Below, one piece after another: positions 47,716 through 60,800 of a DNA stretch of 64,000 nt. Origin of the DNA: Protaetia brevitarsis. Its lineage: Eukaryota; Arthropoda; Insecta; Coleoptera; Scarabaeidae. Location of the stretch: the NCBI GenBank assembly GCA_004143645.1, contig RXPK01000157.1, positions 288,423-352,422 of the forward strand. Reading direction: 5' to 3'. Each line of letters begins with the position of its first letter. The first letter of the stretch is position 1. Under the pieces are notes generated by a model. The model searched no databases. It worked only from the letters and a program-made list of their open reading frames with translations, and had not been told where the DNA came from. A program made the position numbers and the translations under genes.

Positions 47716-48320
47716 ATGTCATACTTCGTTAAACAGGTACGTAATTACAATCAACGCGCGTTCGTTGGGAAATATTTTAAAAATCTAAATATTGTTTAAG
47801 GTTGAAATATTAATGCAACTGCAACAAATTAAATACATTGAAGACATCTTTGGAAACGCAAATAATTACAGTTGGTTAATAAATAAGGAAGTGCCTACCA
47901 TTTGGATGTCAATTAAAGATGAGATTCACATCAGAAGGTGTTTGACGAAGGTAAGATCATATAGATACAGTCATTTTTATATATAAGTAACTATATTTTG
48001 TTCCATATTTAGCTAAATGAAGAACAACAAGTAAAAGTGCTGAAGCAACTTATTAAATGGATGGAAGAACAACCATATGTGAGCGCGCAAAAAGTACCAG
48101 AAATGTGTATTACTCTATTGGCAAAAATTAACAGTGCTAATGTAATTCATAGTGTTACAATTTCTAGAATCAATAGCTTCCGTAGTAGCCTCAGAAATTT
48201 TCATCAATGAGAAACAAAATTTCTCCAGAGAAATTGAGTGTACCAGAAAATTCAATGGTTCCAAAAAGAAGATCCGTTACATTCAACGACGAATTGCAAA
48301 TCTTCAGCATTACTAATTAA
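47716..48320 (+). CDS. Small four-exon protein of unknown function with an RVxF-like motif
   Basis: I do not recognise this gene. Exons 47716-47736, 47801-47950, 48013-48141 and 48195-48320 join in phase 0 throughout, giving 141 residues from an ATG (MSYFVKQ). Residues about 8-90 look like a helical, possibly coiled-coil domain (VEILMQLQQIKYIEDIFG; QQVKVLKQLIKWMEEQPYV). The C-terminal 40 residues are polar and end with RRSVTFNDELQIF, which fits the PP1-docking consensus [RK]-x-[VI]-x-F. Intron 3 is only 53 nt. If it were retained, the frame would stop at 48208-48210. Upstream-downstream context (SERP1 and POLR3A) gives no clue. The regular phases and amino-acid composition support a real gene. 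Confidence 0.6.
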
Positions 48321-48790
48321 TTTTTAATATATATTTACGTGCGGAAGTGTGATTTTTTTTATTTATTTTTGCCTTTATTACTTTTTTTTTTTTCAAAATG
48401 TATGCTTATTGTATAAATTAAAAAATACATCCAAGTACAATTTCAAGCGCCCTCTTACTAAAAATTTTAGATCCTATACAATTTGGTCAGATTTGGTTTA
48501 TGACTAGATTAGTAGGATTAGTAACATAGGTTTATGATTATGACGTTTATGATTTTATGATGATAATACCAGATAATACGCCCCGGGATCACGATACTCG
48601 AAACTCGATTCGAATTCGCCATGTTTAATCGAATACCTAAAAATACGAATACGTCAAACCGCGTCAAACCGGTCAAACCATGGTCAAACAGTGCATGTTG
48701 GTGAAATTTGAAGTTTGTTCCTTATTCAATTGGTATCTGACATAACCTTAAAATATCTTCTGATGTAAATATTTGTAGTAATTATAAAAC
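48321..48790 (+). other. Short spacer upstream of POLR3A
   Basis: This 470-bp spacer must carry the 3' end of the small gene and the POLR3A promoter. It includes four copies of GTCAAAC at 48653-48659, 48663-48669, 48672-48678 and 48683-48689, about 100-140 bp before the ATG. I see no TATA box. Confidence 0.5.
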
Positions 48791-51700
48791 ATGCCAAAGG
48801 AACAGTATAGAGAAGCGGACGTAGCCCGCAAAATGTAAGGGAAAGCTATAAATATAATCAGAATATATCGCATGACATTGAATTTGTAGATCCCACATGA
48901 GTTTTGGGGTAGAAAGTGCTGAAAGTATGCAGCAGCAAGCTCACATTCACGTTGTAGCAAAGAATTTATACAATCAAGATGTACAAAGAACTCCGATTCC
49001 GTATGGTGTTTTGGACAAAAGATTGGTACATTATATAGAGTCAAATTATATCATTTTTTTACTCAACCATTTTTAGGGTACAAATTCGAAAGATTCCCCA
49101 TGCCAAACATGTTCAAAAAACTTAAATGACTGTGTCGGTCACTTTGGTTATATTGATTTAGAATTACCTGTTTTTCATGTTGGTTATTTTAAAAGCATAA
49201 TCTGTATACTACAAACTATTTGTAAGAAGTGTGCACGTGTGTTATTAGATGATAATGATAGAGAGTTGTTTCGAATGAAATTAATAAACCCGCATCTTAG
49301 TTACATGACAAAGAAATCTATTCGTAAAAAGATTATTGATAAATGTAAAAAAATTAATAAATGCCCACACTGTAAAGAAATCAATGGAGTTGTTAAGAAG
49401 TTGACAGCAGGTAAAGCAGGCTCTGGTGGTGCAGGCGTTCTAAAGATAGTACATGAGAAATTTAGGGGAAAAAAAGACAGAGATGCAGTTGTACAAGAGC
49501 ATATAGGTATGTCATTATTTATTCTGATTAACAAATTTTTACGAAAAACATTCTAGCCGAATTCGGTAAAGCCATCGAAATGAATCCTGATATACAAAAT
49601 TCAATATCATCAGGAGCATTTCAACAGGTATTAACTCCTATAGATGTTTTTAAAATATTTGTTAGAATTCCAGAGCAGGATATACCATTATTAGCTATGG
49701 ATCAAAGGAGGTAAATAAATAAATCGAACCCATTGTTGTGCAATGTAATTCCTCTTAAAAGGTCATTTCAGAACTGCCCCTTTGTATAGTTGTCTTATGA
49801 TGGATTGACCCCACATGCATCTACATGAAGCACTTTTTTGAGGAAAAATTATTTCCTACGTATCATGATAAAATAGCAAAAAACAACAAACTTTATTTTA
49901 ATAAATACGTATTTATTCACTATAGATGTGTACATATTTACAAAAGTTAATATTTACTCCAAACAAATTAAATAATTTTGTTGAAGATTATCTGGTCTTC
50001 TGTTTTTCACATTTAATGGACTGCTAAATGTATAATTCCTTCATTTTCTTTTTGCCAATATATCTAACACAATTGACTATCTTGCTGTTCAATGCATTTA
50101 ACATAAACGCGATATTTCACCATGAGAAATTGTTTCCTCTTCAACTCATGATCATTTTCCTCTGATTCTTTAGTTGCCAATGCTCTAATTTTTGCGCCAT
50201 TGATCAAAATTTCTTTTCAAGATCCTTACCACAGTTTTTCTGCCGAATTAGTTTCTTTAATTTCTTTTACTTGTTGTAATATCGCATTTTTCAAAGTTTT
50301 TGTGAGATCTTTAGTTTTGCTACTTAATTGGAATTAAAATATTTTCTGAACTAAACACCTGAAGATGGCCATAACGGACCAAAACATGTTGTGTCAAAGA
50401 TATTTAGATATATATAGATTAGTTTTGAAAGATTTGAGTTATTTACTTTTATATATTATGTGGGTCCTTTTTGCTTATATTCTGATCAGATTTAATTTTT
50501 ATTTAAGACGTAGGAAGGTATTCAGTACACCACAATAAGCTATATAATAACAAACAAAAATTTATAAACTGAGCAAAAGTAGTAATTAATTCCTGGAAAA
50601 TAACAACAATAGTCGTTGCATGTTTAAATGTAAACAGGTCTTTTGCACTGAAGCCAATTAAGAGGAATTATACAGCATAGTAGAGTACTGTTTTTTTTTA
50701 TAGCGTCGCTTTGCTATATTAGAAAGTATTACATGCAGAACCAGTTAAGTAAATTGAAAAAAAGAGTTGTATTTTCGCGTATTCTGACTGATTGCAGTAT
50801 ATAGTTTATAGCTAAGATATATTTTTTCGTATATCTTCAGAATCCTTCGCGTTATTTTTAGCTTTTAATGTTTTTATTTGTCTCTAAAACATGCAACTTT
50901 TGCTTGATTTAAATGACATCCTTCTTAAATTCTCACAAGATGTTACATATTTATTGCCCATATAAAAAAGTAGCCACTTAATGTGCTGCAATAACCATAT
51001 TTTAGAGCAACACCGAAAGACTTATTGTTTACAAGAATGCTTGTACCACCAGTTTGCATTCGCCCATCTGTAGTATCTGATTTGAAAGCTGGAACGTAAG
51101 TTCTCAATAGAATTTACTATTAAACTTTTGACTAATGCTTTTGATTGTTTTTAGAAACGAAGATGACCTCACAATGAAACAATCTGAAATTATTTTTATT
51201 AATGATGTTATTAAAAAACATAAATTATCTGGGGCTAATGTTAACATATATCAGGAAGGGTGGGATTTTTTACAACTTCAAACTGCTTTGTATATAAATA
51301 GTGAGTTATCTGGAATTCCACTAGCAATGATGGTAAGAATATACCTTATAGTTTTACTTTAACTATTAATATATATTCATATCATTATATATTTATTCTA
51401 GCCTAAGAAACCTGGAAGGGGTTTAGTGCAACGGCTAAAAGGAAAACAAGGGCGTTTTAGAGGTAATTTATCAGGAAAACGAGTTGATTTTTCATCTAGA
51501 ACTGTGATTTCACCTGACCCAAATTTGGAAATCGATCAGGTGATTTTTACTCATTAGATAGGATAAAAATTAGCCTATAATAACAATTTTTCAAATTGTA
51601 GGTGGGTGTTCCTTGTCATGTAGCTAAAATTTTAACATTTCCGGAAAGGGTGATACACGCAAATATTAATTTAATGAGACAATTAGTTGTGAACGGCCCT

Positions 51701-54700
51701 GATGTGTGGCCAGGGGCGAATTATGTGCAGCAAAAAGGTTCGATGTTCAAAAAGTATCTCAAATACGGAAATAGGGAAAGGTTGGCACAAGAGTTAAAAG
51801 TAAGTGTATGTGAGTTTAAGCATATTATATCTTATCAAGATTTTGAAAATTTGCTAGTTAGGAGATCTGGTAGAACGTCACCTACATGATAATGATGTAG
51901 TTCTTTTCAATAGACAACCTAGTTTGCACAAGTTGTCTATAATGGCGCATAGAGCAAAAATTCATCAACACCGAACCTTTAGGTATTTAGTTCATAATTT
52001 TAAATTACTGCATGTTAAATACCTTTCTAATTTACAACTTAGGTTTAACGAATGTGTTTGCAATCCATATAATGCTGATTTCGATGGTGATGAAATGAAT
52101 CTTCATTTACCACAAACAGAAGAAGCAAAAGCAGAAGCTCTTATTTTGATGGGCGTATGTATTTTATCCATTATACGAGTGTATTCAATAAAGTTAATTT
52201 TGTTATAGAATAAAAGCAATTTAGTTACACCGAGAAATGGAGAACTTTTGATAGCAGCAACTCAAGATTTTTTAACTGGTGCCTACTTGCTAACATTAAA
52301 AGATACGTTTCTTGACTTTGCACATGCATCACAACTTGCAGCAACACTAATGGCTGGTAATGACGTTCACATGTCCATTGACTTACCTACACCTGCTATT
52401 TTAAAGGTAAATATTCTCCCTAATCTTGATTATGTCACTGAAATATGCAATGCCAATCACATTTTTCTGCCACAGCCTAGGCGTTTTTGGACAGGCAAAC
52501 AAATATTTAGTTTAATATTCAGACCAAATAGAAATTGCTCTGTAAAGGCTAATCTTGAAGCAAAGGGTAAAGCGTATACTAGAAACAAGGAATTATGTGT
52601 TAAAGATTCTTATGTAATTATAAGAAACTCCGAACTCATAGCTGGTACTGTAGATAAAGGTCATTTAGGTTCAGGTGGCAAGGGAAGTAATATATTTTAT
52701 GTTATTTTAAGGGATTTTGGACAGGAATTCTCTATTAAATGCATGTGGAGACTTGGTAATGAACTGTATACTCTAACATGTTCCTGTACCAATGTTTGTT
52801 AATATTTTTAGCAAAAATGGCTTCATATTATTTAATGAATAATGGTTTTTCCATTGGCATTGGAGATGTAACGCCTGGTGAACGATTATTAGCCAGAAAA
52901 CATAGTTTGTTAAGAGCTGGGTATGTTTAATTTTCACTAAGCTAACTTTTAACAACCCAATTTCAACAATAATTTCATATTATTACATTAGATACAGTAA
53001 ATGTGATGAATTTATCAAAGCAATGGCAGAAGGTAAATTGCAAACTCAACCTGGTTGCACTGTTGAGGAATCACTAGAAGCTGTAATATTGAAAGAACTC
53101 TCTGTAATTCGTGAGCACGCAGGTCAAGCTTGTGTAGCTGAGCTACATCCAACCAACAGTCCTCTTATTATGGCTTTGTCGGGCTCTAAAGGTACGCCAT
53201 CTAAAACTCTGGTGTTACGTGTGTTGTACATGATATTTTTTTAAGGCTCCTTCATCAACATATCACAGATGATTGCTTGTGTTGGGCAACAGGCTTTGAA
53301 TGGCAAACGAGTACCAGATGGATTTGATGATAGATCGTTACCACATTTTGAACACCACTGTATACACAATTTAAACTATTAGTTCAAATATATTTTAAAG
53401 CAATTTTTTTTTTGCAGCTAGGACACCGGCTGCGAAAGGTTTTGTGGAAAATAGCTTTTATTCAGGTTTAACTCCAACAGAATTCTTTTTCCATACAATG
53501 GGCGGCAGAGAAGGGTTGGTGGATACAGCCGTTAAGACAGCAGAGACGGGTTATATGCAAAGGCGTTTAGTAAAGGTACATGATATCTACAGAATATTCA
53601 TTAAAAATAACAATTTTATTTCAAGTCGCTAGAAGATTTGGTGGTCCATTATGATGGTTCAGTACGGAATGCTGAAGGTGATGTTGTTCAAATAAATTAT
53701 GGATGTGACGGTTTAGATCCAACTTATATGGAAGGTAAAATTGTTACATTTTAACATTCGTTATATGAGGCAGTTAGCCACATCGTTTGCTCACGTCACA
53801 AACGGTGCTCTTTGTATTTTTTGTGGCTAATGATAGTTGAGTTTTGACAGAACAGGTTATTATGTACCAGGTATTCTAACGTTTATTTATTTCAAACCCA
53901 AAAGAGTTTATTGAGGCCAACGTAGAATTTATGATGACGTCATTTTTACCACGAAACCACTACATAAACATGTCCTTATGTCGCAAAAAAAAAACAACTT
54001 AAAACCGTGAACAATTACTATTTTATTCAAAAAAAAAAAAACAAATTGTAATGCTTGCAGGTACTTAAACGCATCTTAAATCCTCCTTTGAAATCACAGA
54101 TAAATGCATTTGACGAAACGACGTTCTATTTCTTTTTCTGCCTAATTGCGACGTCACAGTTCACATACCTGCCTAACGTTGGTTTCACTTTAGCTTAAGG
54201 AGAGAAGGGCACAAGGCACGCCTATAAGTGTATAATGTTACAACACGTAAAAAGCGCAGTTACGTAATAGCAACAAAAATTAAGTGAATTAGTAATGTAA
54301 AAGTTAATCAAAGTATAATCGAAATAAAACAGTAGAATTACTTAAAAAATATGGAAAATATCCGCAAAATGTGAATGAGTTAAATTTTATTTTACTTTAA
54401 ATATTTTTATTGCACCAGTTTAATAGTTAGTTGATGGCACAGTTTCATACGGGTGATGCATACTCTGAAGCCTTTAAATTCATTGAAATGCTTGGCAGAT
54501 CGCTCTATACAATTTTATGCCATTCGCATCATTAATATAGGCTTAAAAAAGCAGTGGTCCTAAATAAGATCTATGGTACACTAGATGTCAAAGTAAATTC
54601 ACGGATAGTCATTAAATCGTACGTTCCGCGAGCTGGTTTTGCTTATTCAGTTGACTGAAAGTGAATTGCCTGATTGCTACAAGACTGGTGATAGTAGATT

Positions 54701-56811
54701 TTCGTGGTAGAAAGTTAAAACGGTGGCAGTCGTTGTATATTAGTTAAAATCGCTGTGTATAATATAGAACATTCATATGCTGACAATTGCTAATATGTTC
54801 ATTTGGTATGGGATCTTAACATGTGATTCATATAGAATTTTGCTCTATTATATTAGCCATCCCTTTAAAAAAAAACGCAGTTATAGGGATTGCAACAATT
54901 AAATTCTCTAAGATGTGAGCATTTTGCTCATCTAGCGACCGCCTTCGGGTTAAGAACTAGTGATAATTTTCTTTGTCTTTTTAATTTTACATTTATGAGT
55001 TTACTGAATAATAAAAGTTAAAATCAAAGTTACTTTTCTGTACATATTGGTAAAAAAGTACGTTGCCCTATTAGGAAAAGATCGCCCTGTAGATTTTGAG
55101 AGAGTATTAAAGCATATACAAGCCAAATGTCCATATAGAGATGAAACACCGTTAGACGCCGAACAAATAAGACGAGCAACACAAGCGTTCCTGGCAACAA
55201 ATGCTCTAAACGAAACCAGCGAAGAATTTAAAAATGAGCTAAGGTAATTCTTTCCTTCTTTTCTTGATTAATCAAAGTATAAAATTATGGTGATGTAATT
55301 TAGGGAATTCATAGAAAAAATATCTCGAAAAGTAGAGCACGTTACAAAATTATATGGTACACATACTGTTGTAAGGGAAATTGAAAGACTAACTTGCAGT
55401 CAGTTAGTTACATTCTTAGAGACGTGTGGGCAGAAATATACACGTTCTATTATAGAACCTGGAACAGCAGTAGGTGCATTAGCTGCTCAAAGTATTGGAG
55501 AACCGGGCACACAAATGACTTTAAAAACCTTTCACTTTGCTGGTGTAGCTAGTATGAATATCACACAGGGTGTACCTAGGTAAAACAATAGCACATAACG
55601 ATAAATTTGATACTCAAAGAACTTTTGTTTCCTTAGAATCAAAGAAATTATTAATGCTAGTTCTTCCATAAGTACACCGATAATAACAGCAAGTCTTACT
55701 AATCCTCACGATCCAGAATTTGCAAGAAAAGTTAAAGGGCGAATTGAACGAACTACATTGGGGGAGGTATGTAATTGTTTGTCAATAACACGTTTATTAT
55801 TACAGAACTTTTTTAGATTTGCGAATATATTGACGATGTTTACACCAAAGGAGAATGTTTTTTGTTGGTTAAACTTAGCTATGAGCGTATAAAATTACTT
55901 CAACTCGAAGTGAGTGCCGATACAATAAAGTATAGTTTATGTACATCAAAATTAAAATTAAAACCGTCCGATGTTAAAATACAAAGTGACACCATTATCA
56001 CTGTGCATCCGAATAGAGCAAAGAATTCTATGAGATTGAATTTTAGTATGCATGAATTGAAAGATCAAATACCAAATGTGGTAGTCAAGGTATATATATA
56101 GTAAAATTATTTTGAAATAAAAAAGTTACAATAAAATACATTTGATTTAGGGGTTACCATCTGTAAATAGGGCTGTAATAGCTAAAGACGAAAAAGATGG
56201 AAAGCCATTTTATAATTTGTGTGTGGAAGGTGATAATTTGAGAGAAGTTATGGCCACATATGGAGTCAATGGTATTAGAACTGTCTCCAATAATATTATG
56301 GAAGTATTCCGTACCTTAGGAATAGAAGCTGCAAGGTATTTCTTTTGTATTATTACAAACTACAGCAAGTAAAGTACAATAAATGCTTTAGGCAAACTAT
56401 AATGACAGAAATAAAAATGGTAATGGAAAACCATGGTATGAGTGTTGACTATAGACATATGATGCTGTTAGCTGCCCAAATGACACATACTGGTGAAGTA
56501 TTAGGAATTACTAGACAAGGCTTAGCAAAGATGAAGCAATCTGTGTTAAACTTGGCTTCAGTAAGTATTCATTCCATATTTATAACTTGCTCTAAATTTT
56601 ATGTTTCTAGTTTGAAAAAACTGCTGATCACCTATTCGATGCAGCTTATTATGGGCAAACGGACAAAATAAATGGGGTGTCTGAAAATATCATAATGGGT
56701 ATGCCAGCACCTATTGGGACTGGTATATTTAAATTATTACATAAACCGTTGAATGTAGATGAAAATCCTGTGAAAATGCCTTTGTTATTTGAAGCCGCTT
56801 TAAAAACGTGA
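48791..56811 (+). CDS. POLR3A: RNA polymerase III largest subunit (RPC1)
   Basis: Twenty-four coding exons: 48791-48834, 48890-49025, 49077-49506, 49557-49710, 51006-51095, 51155-51332, 51402-51539, 51602-51799, 51858-51982, 52043-52154, 52209-52406, 52476-52755, 52812-52920, 52992-53191, 53246-53359, 53418-53575, 53626-53734, 55075-55243, 55304-55579, 55637-55766, 55817-56089, 56151-56335, 56392-56560, 56611-56811. The sum is 4,176 nt, encoding 1,391 residues, against about 1,390 in vertebrates. It is the catalytic subunit that makes tRNA, 5S and U6 RNA in the nucleus. Landmarks in order are the zinc clamp (CQTCSKNLNDCVGHFGY), a second Cys pair (CPHCKE), KGKQGRFRGNLSGKRVDFS, the active-site magnesium loop NADFDGDEMN, GSKGSFINISQM, the bridge helix/trigger loop (PTEFFFHTMGGREGLVDTAV), and the cleft GALAAQSIGEPGTQMTLKTF. 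No frame breaks. The exon starting at 51858 uses TAG|TTAGGAGAT, chosen because it keeps the frame and the conserved GDxVERHL. Confidence 0.96.
49711..51005 (+). other. Long POLR3A intron, possible inverted-repeat element
   Basis: This 1.3-kb intron has no coding resemblance. Near its ends ATGTAATTCCTCTTA (49743) and TAAGAGGAATTATACA (50659) are inverted relative to each other, so most of the intron may be one inserted element. The match is short. Confidence 0.4.
53735..55074 (+). other. Long POLR3A intron, no gene seen
   Basis: The frame joins as GGA across 1.34 kb (GDGLDPTYMEG then KDRPVDFERV). I see no domain, terminal repeat or RNA gene in it. Confidence 0.6.
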
Positions 56812-56832
56812 AATATGTTAATAAGTAATTGT

Positions 56833-56910
56833 TTTATTTCTTTTTATACTTGTTTAGTTAAGATAACATACATCTGAATATTTAAATTTTGAAGATAATA
56901 AATCAATAAA
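56833..56910. terminator. Interlocked poly(A) signals of POLR3A and PFDN1
   Basis: Only 116 nt separate the two stop codons. Plus-strand AATAAA hexamers for POLR3A lie at 56897-56902 and 56905-56910. The minus-strand AATAAA (TTTATT at 56833-56838) for PFDN1 lies upstream of them. If used, the two mRNAs overlap tail to tail by tens of nucleotides. Confidence 0.6.
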
Positions 56911-56927
56911 TTATTTTTTAAACTAGT

Positions 56928-57410
56928 CTAAGCTTTTCTTTGCTGCACCATTTCTCTCAAATTATTTTCAGATTCTTTAAGGCTACGTTCCAAATAGCTT
57001 TTGTTATTTTCTAGCTTATTAATTTTTTCATCAGCAGCATCCTGTCTTTTCTTTAAATTGTTTTTAACATCATCGATAGGTGTCAATACAAACATACGAC
57101 CAACACTCTCATATGTTTTAGTATCTGGCTCTAAAGTTGATATTTCTCTGTAGATAAAGAAAAGCAATGATTGTGTGGCATTTAAAATAAAACAAAAAGT
57201 GCATGCCTTACCTTTCTGTTAAAGCAGCATGCTGTTTTTGACGTTTTAAACTTTCAATTTGTACATCAGCTAACCTTAATTTTTGTGTTGTATCGATAGC
57301 TTTGTGTTGTAGCTCACTGAAAGCCTAAAAATTAATTTTAAGAACTATTAGAATTTCTGGAAAAATATTTTGTAATGTACTTTCTTTAATTCCATATCAA
57401 CTTTCGACAT
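56928..57410 (-). CDS. PFDN1: Prefoldin subunit 1
   Basis: Exons 57410-57381, 57324-57212 and 57147-56928 total 363 nt, encoding 120 residues (human about 122). Prefoldin is the cytosolic hexameric cochaperone that delivers unfolded actin and tubulin to the CCT chaperonin; PFDN1 is a beta-type subunit. The sequence shows the two-helix coiled coil: an N-terminal helix (MELKKAFSELQHKAID, DVQIESLKRQKQHA), the beta-hairpin centre ESVGRMFVLTP, and a C-terminal helix (KINKLENNKSYLERSLKE then NNLREMV). Start ATG 57410 begins MSKVDMELKK, as in other animals. The gene converges with POLR3A and diverges from ABCE1. Confidence 0.95.
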
Positions 57411-57856
57411 TTTCTAATTTTATCGTTTTTCTCGGAGATTCTATTAATAGCAATAATTAATAAACTGTCAAGCTGCTGTCAAATGTATGGTTAAGTCAAA
57501 CACCGCATGCAAAATGTCAGTTACCAACTGAAGTTAGCAATGCAGGGCATATATCCGCTATTACAAAAGTAACTATTTCGGATCTACTTTTGTCACTAAT
57601 CATAACTAACTTCAATGCGATCTTTTTACCTCATGGCAGCCTTGCGTTAACTGTTTCAGTTAATGTAAGGCAAATTTCATAGTCATATAAGGGTAATTTT
57701 CTTCATATATTTATCATAATTTAATCCTTTTCTTAGTTTGTATTAAAACTTTATTAAAAAGAGATCTTACTATATACATATATGGCCTATAATAATAGGT
57801 TATGTTAGGAAGTGTCATCTGCTAACATATTTAATCGGAGAATTATTATTTGTTAG
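57411..57856. promoter_or_regulatory. Shared divergent promoter region of PFDN1 and ABCE1
   Basis: 446 bp separate the two ATGs. Both genes are housekeeping genes, and no other gene intervenes. TTGTTAG directly precedes the ABCE1 ATG and looks like a splice acceptor, so ABCE1 may have a noncoding first exon here. I see no TATA box in a clear position. Confidence 0.5.
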
Positions 57857-60800
57857 ATGTCTCGCCGAAAAGCAATCGAAGAAACGGATAAATTGACACG
57901 TATTGCTATTATAAATTCAGATAAATGTAAGCCCAAGAGATGTAGGCAGGAGTGTAAAAAATCATGTCCTGTTGTTCGTATGGGAAAGTTATGTATTGAA
58001 GTGACGCCTAACGACAAGAAAGCTTACATATCGGAAGAATTGTGTATAGGTTGCGGTATATGTGTTAAGGTAACTACTTTTGAATATATGTTGCTTTAGT
58101 TAATTTTTCATAATTTAAAATGTTTGTTTTAGAAATGTCCGTTTGAAGCAATTTGTATTATTAATCTTCCAAGCAACTTGGAGAGAGATACAACACATCG
58201 TTATGGCAAAAATGCATTTAAATTGCACAGATTACCTATCCCACGACCAGGGGAAGTATTAGGTTTAGTTGGAACTAATGGTATTGGTAAATCAACTGCT
58301 CTAAAGATTTTAGCAGGAAAACAGAAACCCAACCTTGGCCGATATTCTGTAAGTATACATACATGTTTAAAGAAGTTTATTTGATGTGTTTAAAGGACCC
58401 TCCTGATTGGACAGAAATATTGAGTCACTTTCGGGGTTCAGAGCTGCAGAATTATTTCACGAAAATTCTTGAAGATGACTTGAAAGCATTGATTAAGCCG
58501 CAATATGTGGATCAAATTCCAAAAGCTGTAAAGGGCACAGTGCGCCAGCTGTTAGATAAAAAATCAGAAATGGATAATCAAGATATTATCTGCAAAATGT
58601 TGGGTAATATTCTAGTTTTTTGCAAATCTTATGCTTGAAAATAGTTTAACGAAAGAATTTTTTTAGATTTGCAGAATATTAAAGATCGCGAAATAAGTGC
58701 TTTATCTGGTGGAGAACTTCAGAGATTTGCTTGTGCTATGGTGTGTATTCAGAATGGAGATATTTTTATGTTCGATGAACCATCTTCATACCTAGATGTT
58801 AAACAGAGATTAAATGCTGCCCGAACAATACGTTCCTTGTTGGGCCCTGATAAGTAAGCAAATTAACAATTAATTATCTTCCTCTTTCAGTAATAAGTTA
58901 ATATTTTATTTCTAATTTGCAAGATATATTTCTCTTAAATGCAAGATGAATTGAGAATTACATGTAATTGTAACACATTGTAATCTCAATCATAGATCTC
59001 AGCTGATAATCAAACATAGAAGTTGTTATTTAAACTCGTTATGTGATTTACTGCAAATTCGCAATTTTTAACCAATACATATTGCATTTGTGTGTCATTT
59101 TCAGTTTTATTGGAAATAGGATCAAAAATAAAATTTTAAATGAAACAATATATTTTTGCATCTTCTAATTTTACGTAGTTTTTTTTTCTGAAAAGATATG
59201 GTAGATTTCAATCCCTTGGTCATCGAAAATTTAGATTTGTTTCCAATTTGTGAATACGTTTTTTTAACTGTTAACATAACACCACCAAGATATTACGCTC
59301 CTATTTTATACGCCCACTAGGACGTAACAAAGTACACTTTGACAATTTTTTCTTAAATGGGCCTCTGCCTTCACATAAAAGAGATTTTTTTTGCTGATTC
59401 CAATGATACTACTTGGTGTTAGAAGTAAAAGTTGGTTCTTTATATACAACGTATTTTCAACGTTATTAAAAAAAATTGCAGATTCCTGCGATTTTGTCAC
59501 TTTTGTAATTTCTATATATTTAGTATTGAAAAGTAACGATGATAATATATATATGGAAAGGGATGAGAAATAAAAAGAAATACATAACATTTGAGAAAAA
59601 TAAACATTAATAATCGAAATAAATAACATAGTGATATTATTGTTAACAATAATTACTTTTAAAAAATAATATCCTTAATGAGAGCAATTGGATTCTGGAA
59701 CAGAACTGTACAGCATCACGTCTTTGTTGCTTACTTTACGATAAAGTAGAAAGTATTTCCAGTTGATTCAATTCACGCATGCGCATTCGTTGTACTATTC
59801 TTACTATTATACGCTATTACGCTGACTCACCAGCACGACAATTTTTAATCTGTTTTCGAGCGACTTTATATATAGTCATTATCATTAAACACACTGCACT
59901 TACTATTACAAACTAATTAAGAAAATGCGCATCTAGATATTTTCAGTAGTTCTTGCATGATGCTCGTACAGACACGAGACGGGTTATGATATTAGATGTT
60001 TATAAATAAGTAAGTTAAGGGGTGGGACACCTAGTGTATGGTATAAATTAACAAAACCTTAAGTATTTTTTTTAAATCGAATGTAACAAAACAATTAATA
60101 TTTCTAGATTTATCATTGTCGTGGAGCATGATTTAAGTGTACTGGACTATCTCTCAGATTTTATTTGCTGTCTATATGGTGTCCCTGGTGCCTACGGTGT
60201 AGTAACAATGCCTTTTTCGGTTCGTGAAGGCATCAACATCTTTCTGGACGGTTTCGTCCCCACTGAAAACTTGAGATTTAGGGAAGACTCGTTGGTTTTC
60301 AAGGTTTCTGAATCGGCGACAGAAGAAGAAGTGAAACGCATAAATCACTACGAGTATCCAATGATGACTAAAACAATGGGAAGCTTCAGATTAGAGATAC
60401 GTAAAGGTCAATTTTCCGATTCTGAAATATTAGTCTTATTAGGTGAAAATGGTACAGGGAAAACGACCTTTATTAGACTATTAGCAGGAAATCTGCAAGC
60501 TGATTCCGGATCTGGCGATCTACCTCAGTTGCATATTAGTTATAAACCTCAGAAGATTAGTCCTAAATCAGAAGGTTTAGTAAGGCAGTTGCTACACGAG
60601 AGGATCAGAGATGCTTATGTGCATCAACAATTTATCGCTGATGTTATGAAACCCTTAAAGATTGATGATATTATTGATCAGGAAGTGCAGAATCTTTCTG
60701 GTGGTGAATTACAACGTGTAGCATTAACCTTATGCCTTGGCAAGCCCGCGGACGTTTATCTCGTTGATGAACCAAGTGCTTATCTTGATTCTGAACAACG

